DNA of 7,439 bases from Helicobacteraceae bacterium. GTDB taxonomy: Bacteria > Campylobacterota > Campylobacteria > Campylobacterales > Sulfurimonadaceae. The DNA is taken from assembly GCA_027068615.1 (NCBI GenBank), contig JAMOQV010000103.1, positions 1 to 7,439 of the forward strand. The letters run 5' to 3'. Below are positions 6,564-7,439 of this stretch, piece after piece; the stretch's first letter is position 1, and each line of letters begins with the position of its first letter. A program made the translations under genes and the position numbers. Below the pieces are notes generated by a model that saw only the letters and a list, made by a program, of their open reading frames with translations, ran no database searches and was not told where the DNA came from.

Positions 6564-7439
6564 ATAGAACTCTCTTACACCTCTCTTTTTCCATCGCTTA
6601 TAGCAATTTTTCTAGCACTCTATACCAAAAATGTTTTTGTCTCACTTTTTGGTGGTGTTCTCCTTGGCTTACTTCTTCTTCATAATTTTAACCCTTTAGA
6701 GAGTATCTCTGCTGTCATCTCACTTTTCTTTATGCTTTTACAAGAAGCTTGGATCTTAAAAACTCTCGCCTTTGCTATTTTAGTTGGAAGTGTGATGAAA
6801 CTTTTAGAAAAAGGTGGAGGTATAGAGGCCTTTGTTTATTATATGGAAAATCAAAAAAGTTTTGTAAAAGATCAACGATCTGCTCTACTTGTACCTTTTT
6901 TCATAGGTGTTTTTATTTTTATTGAATCTTCTATCACCTCTTTGATTGCTGGAGCTGTTGGAAAACCGCTTTGTCAAAGTCAAAAAATATCTTCAGAAAA
7001 ATTAGCCTTTGTTTGTGATAGTACCTCCGCTCCTGTAAGTTCACTTATAGTTCTCAATGGTTGGGGTGCACTACTTCTTGGATTGATAACTACTCAGATA
7101 GAGAATGGGATGATAAGTGGAGAGAGTGTAGAGATATTGATTGACTCTGTTTTGTATAATTTTTATGCGATGAGTGCCTTAATGGTTACTTTTCTTACTA
7201 TCTGGTTTGGCATAGATTTAGGAGCAATGAAAAAGGCTAAGTTTAAGCCCTCAAAGCAAAACTATAAAACCTCTTCAGATAAATCTATGGGACTGATGCT
7301 TTACCCTATACTCCTTATGATAGGGAGTGTCTTTTTCTATCTTTATATAACAGGTGATGGAGATATCCTCAAAGGGAGTGGCTCAAGCTCTATCTTTTAC
7401 ACGATGCTTACAACACTGTTCTTTATACTAGTGTATTAT
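6564..7439 (+). CDS. NhaC-family Na+/H+ antiporter, 5' part (partial; apparent ATA start)
   Basis: The first 292 codons of a polytopic inner-membrane transporter, cut by the right edge. Hydrophobic segments lie at about 8-40, 48-80, 107-133, 155-178, 198-218, 244-262 and 277-292. The signature SSEKLAFVCDSTSAPVSSLI (143-162) followed by LNGWGALLLGLI (164-175) matches the NhaC/COG1757 pattern (LAY..DSTSAP..SL.....WGA...GLI). Other conserved pieces are AILVGSVMKLLEKGGGIEAF (71-90) and FIFIESSITSLIAGAVGKPL (117-136). Members exchange Na+ (or another cation) for H+; some are instead carboxylate or amino-acid exchangers. From the in-frame GNAT stop (6552-6554) to codon 57 (ATG at 6732) there is no ATG, GTG or TTG, although the missing stretch clearly encodes the first membrane segments. 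Homology-style alignment (xELSYTSLFPSLIAIFLA) and AAGG at 6553-6556 both point to ATA at 6564. Whether this is real non-canonical initiation, a point mutation or a sequencing error is open. Confidence 0.8.
   Translation, partial: MELSYTSLFPSLIAIFLALYTKNVFVSLFGGVLLGLLLLHNFNPLESISAVISLFFMLLQEAWILKTLAFAILVGSVMKLLEKGGGIEAFVYYMENQKSFVKDQRSALLVPFFIGVFIFIESSITSLIAGAVGKPLCQSQKISSEKLAFVCDSTSAPVSSLIVLNGWGALLLGLITTQIENGMISGESVEILIDSVLYNFYAMSALMVTFLTIWFGIDLGAMKKAKFKPSKQNYKTSSDKSMGLMLYPILLMIGSVFFYLYITGDGDILKGSGSSSIFYTMLTTLFFILVYY

Overview
The window looks like chromosomal DNA of an AT-rich Gram-negative bacterium. A TonB-dependent outer-membrane receptor and signal-peptide-bearing periplasmic proteins show an outer membrane. 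The Lys/Ile/Asn-rich proteins, tight gene packing and the general look of the proteins suggest a free-living Campylobacterota (Sulfurimonas/Arcobacter-like). That placement is inference; no rRNA or other marker gene is present.

Left part (1-5119, all minus strand): reading in the direction of transcription, a TonB-dependent receptor (5119-3272) is followed after 1 nt by a small secreted protein with a YfiR/DUF4154-like pattern (3270-2680). This overlaps by 14 nt a membrane-bound PAS-GGDEF-EAL protein (2693-300). After a 169-nt gap with a possible promoter comes the first 43 codons of a response regulator (130-1, cut by the window edge) whose receiver resembles those of DUF3369 regulators. The receptor gene is preceded by a 48-nt spacer containing a perfect 9-bp inverted repeat that overlaps a TATAAT box, so the three-gene operon may have its own operator. 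The most interesting reading is a trans-envelope c-di-GMP signalling module: outer-membrane receptor, periplasmic YfiR-like adaptor, and inner-membrane cyclase/phosphodiesterase. It resembles YfiBNR, but a TonB-dependent receptor stands where YfiB would be.

Middle (5183-5875, minus): a secreted YkuD-type L,D-transpeptidase-family protein with its catalytic His and Cys visible. It is probably a separate cell-wall gene, divergent from the right-hand block across 55 nt.

Right part (5931-7439, plus): a GNAT-like acyltransferase with a degenerate CoA-binding loop, followed after only 9 nt by a NhaC-family Na+/H+ antiporter that runs off the window. The antiporter has no ATG, GTG or TTG in frame between the upstream stop codon and codon 57. 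A well-placed Shine-Dalgarno instead points to an ATA codon at 6564.

No tRNA, rRNA, CRISPR array, insertion sequence or convincing intrinsic terminator was seen.
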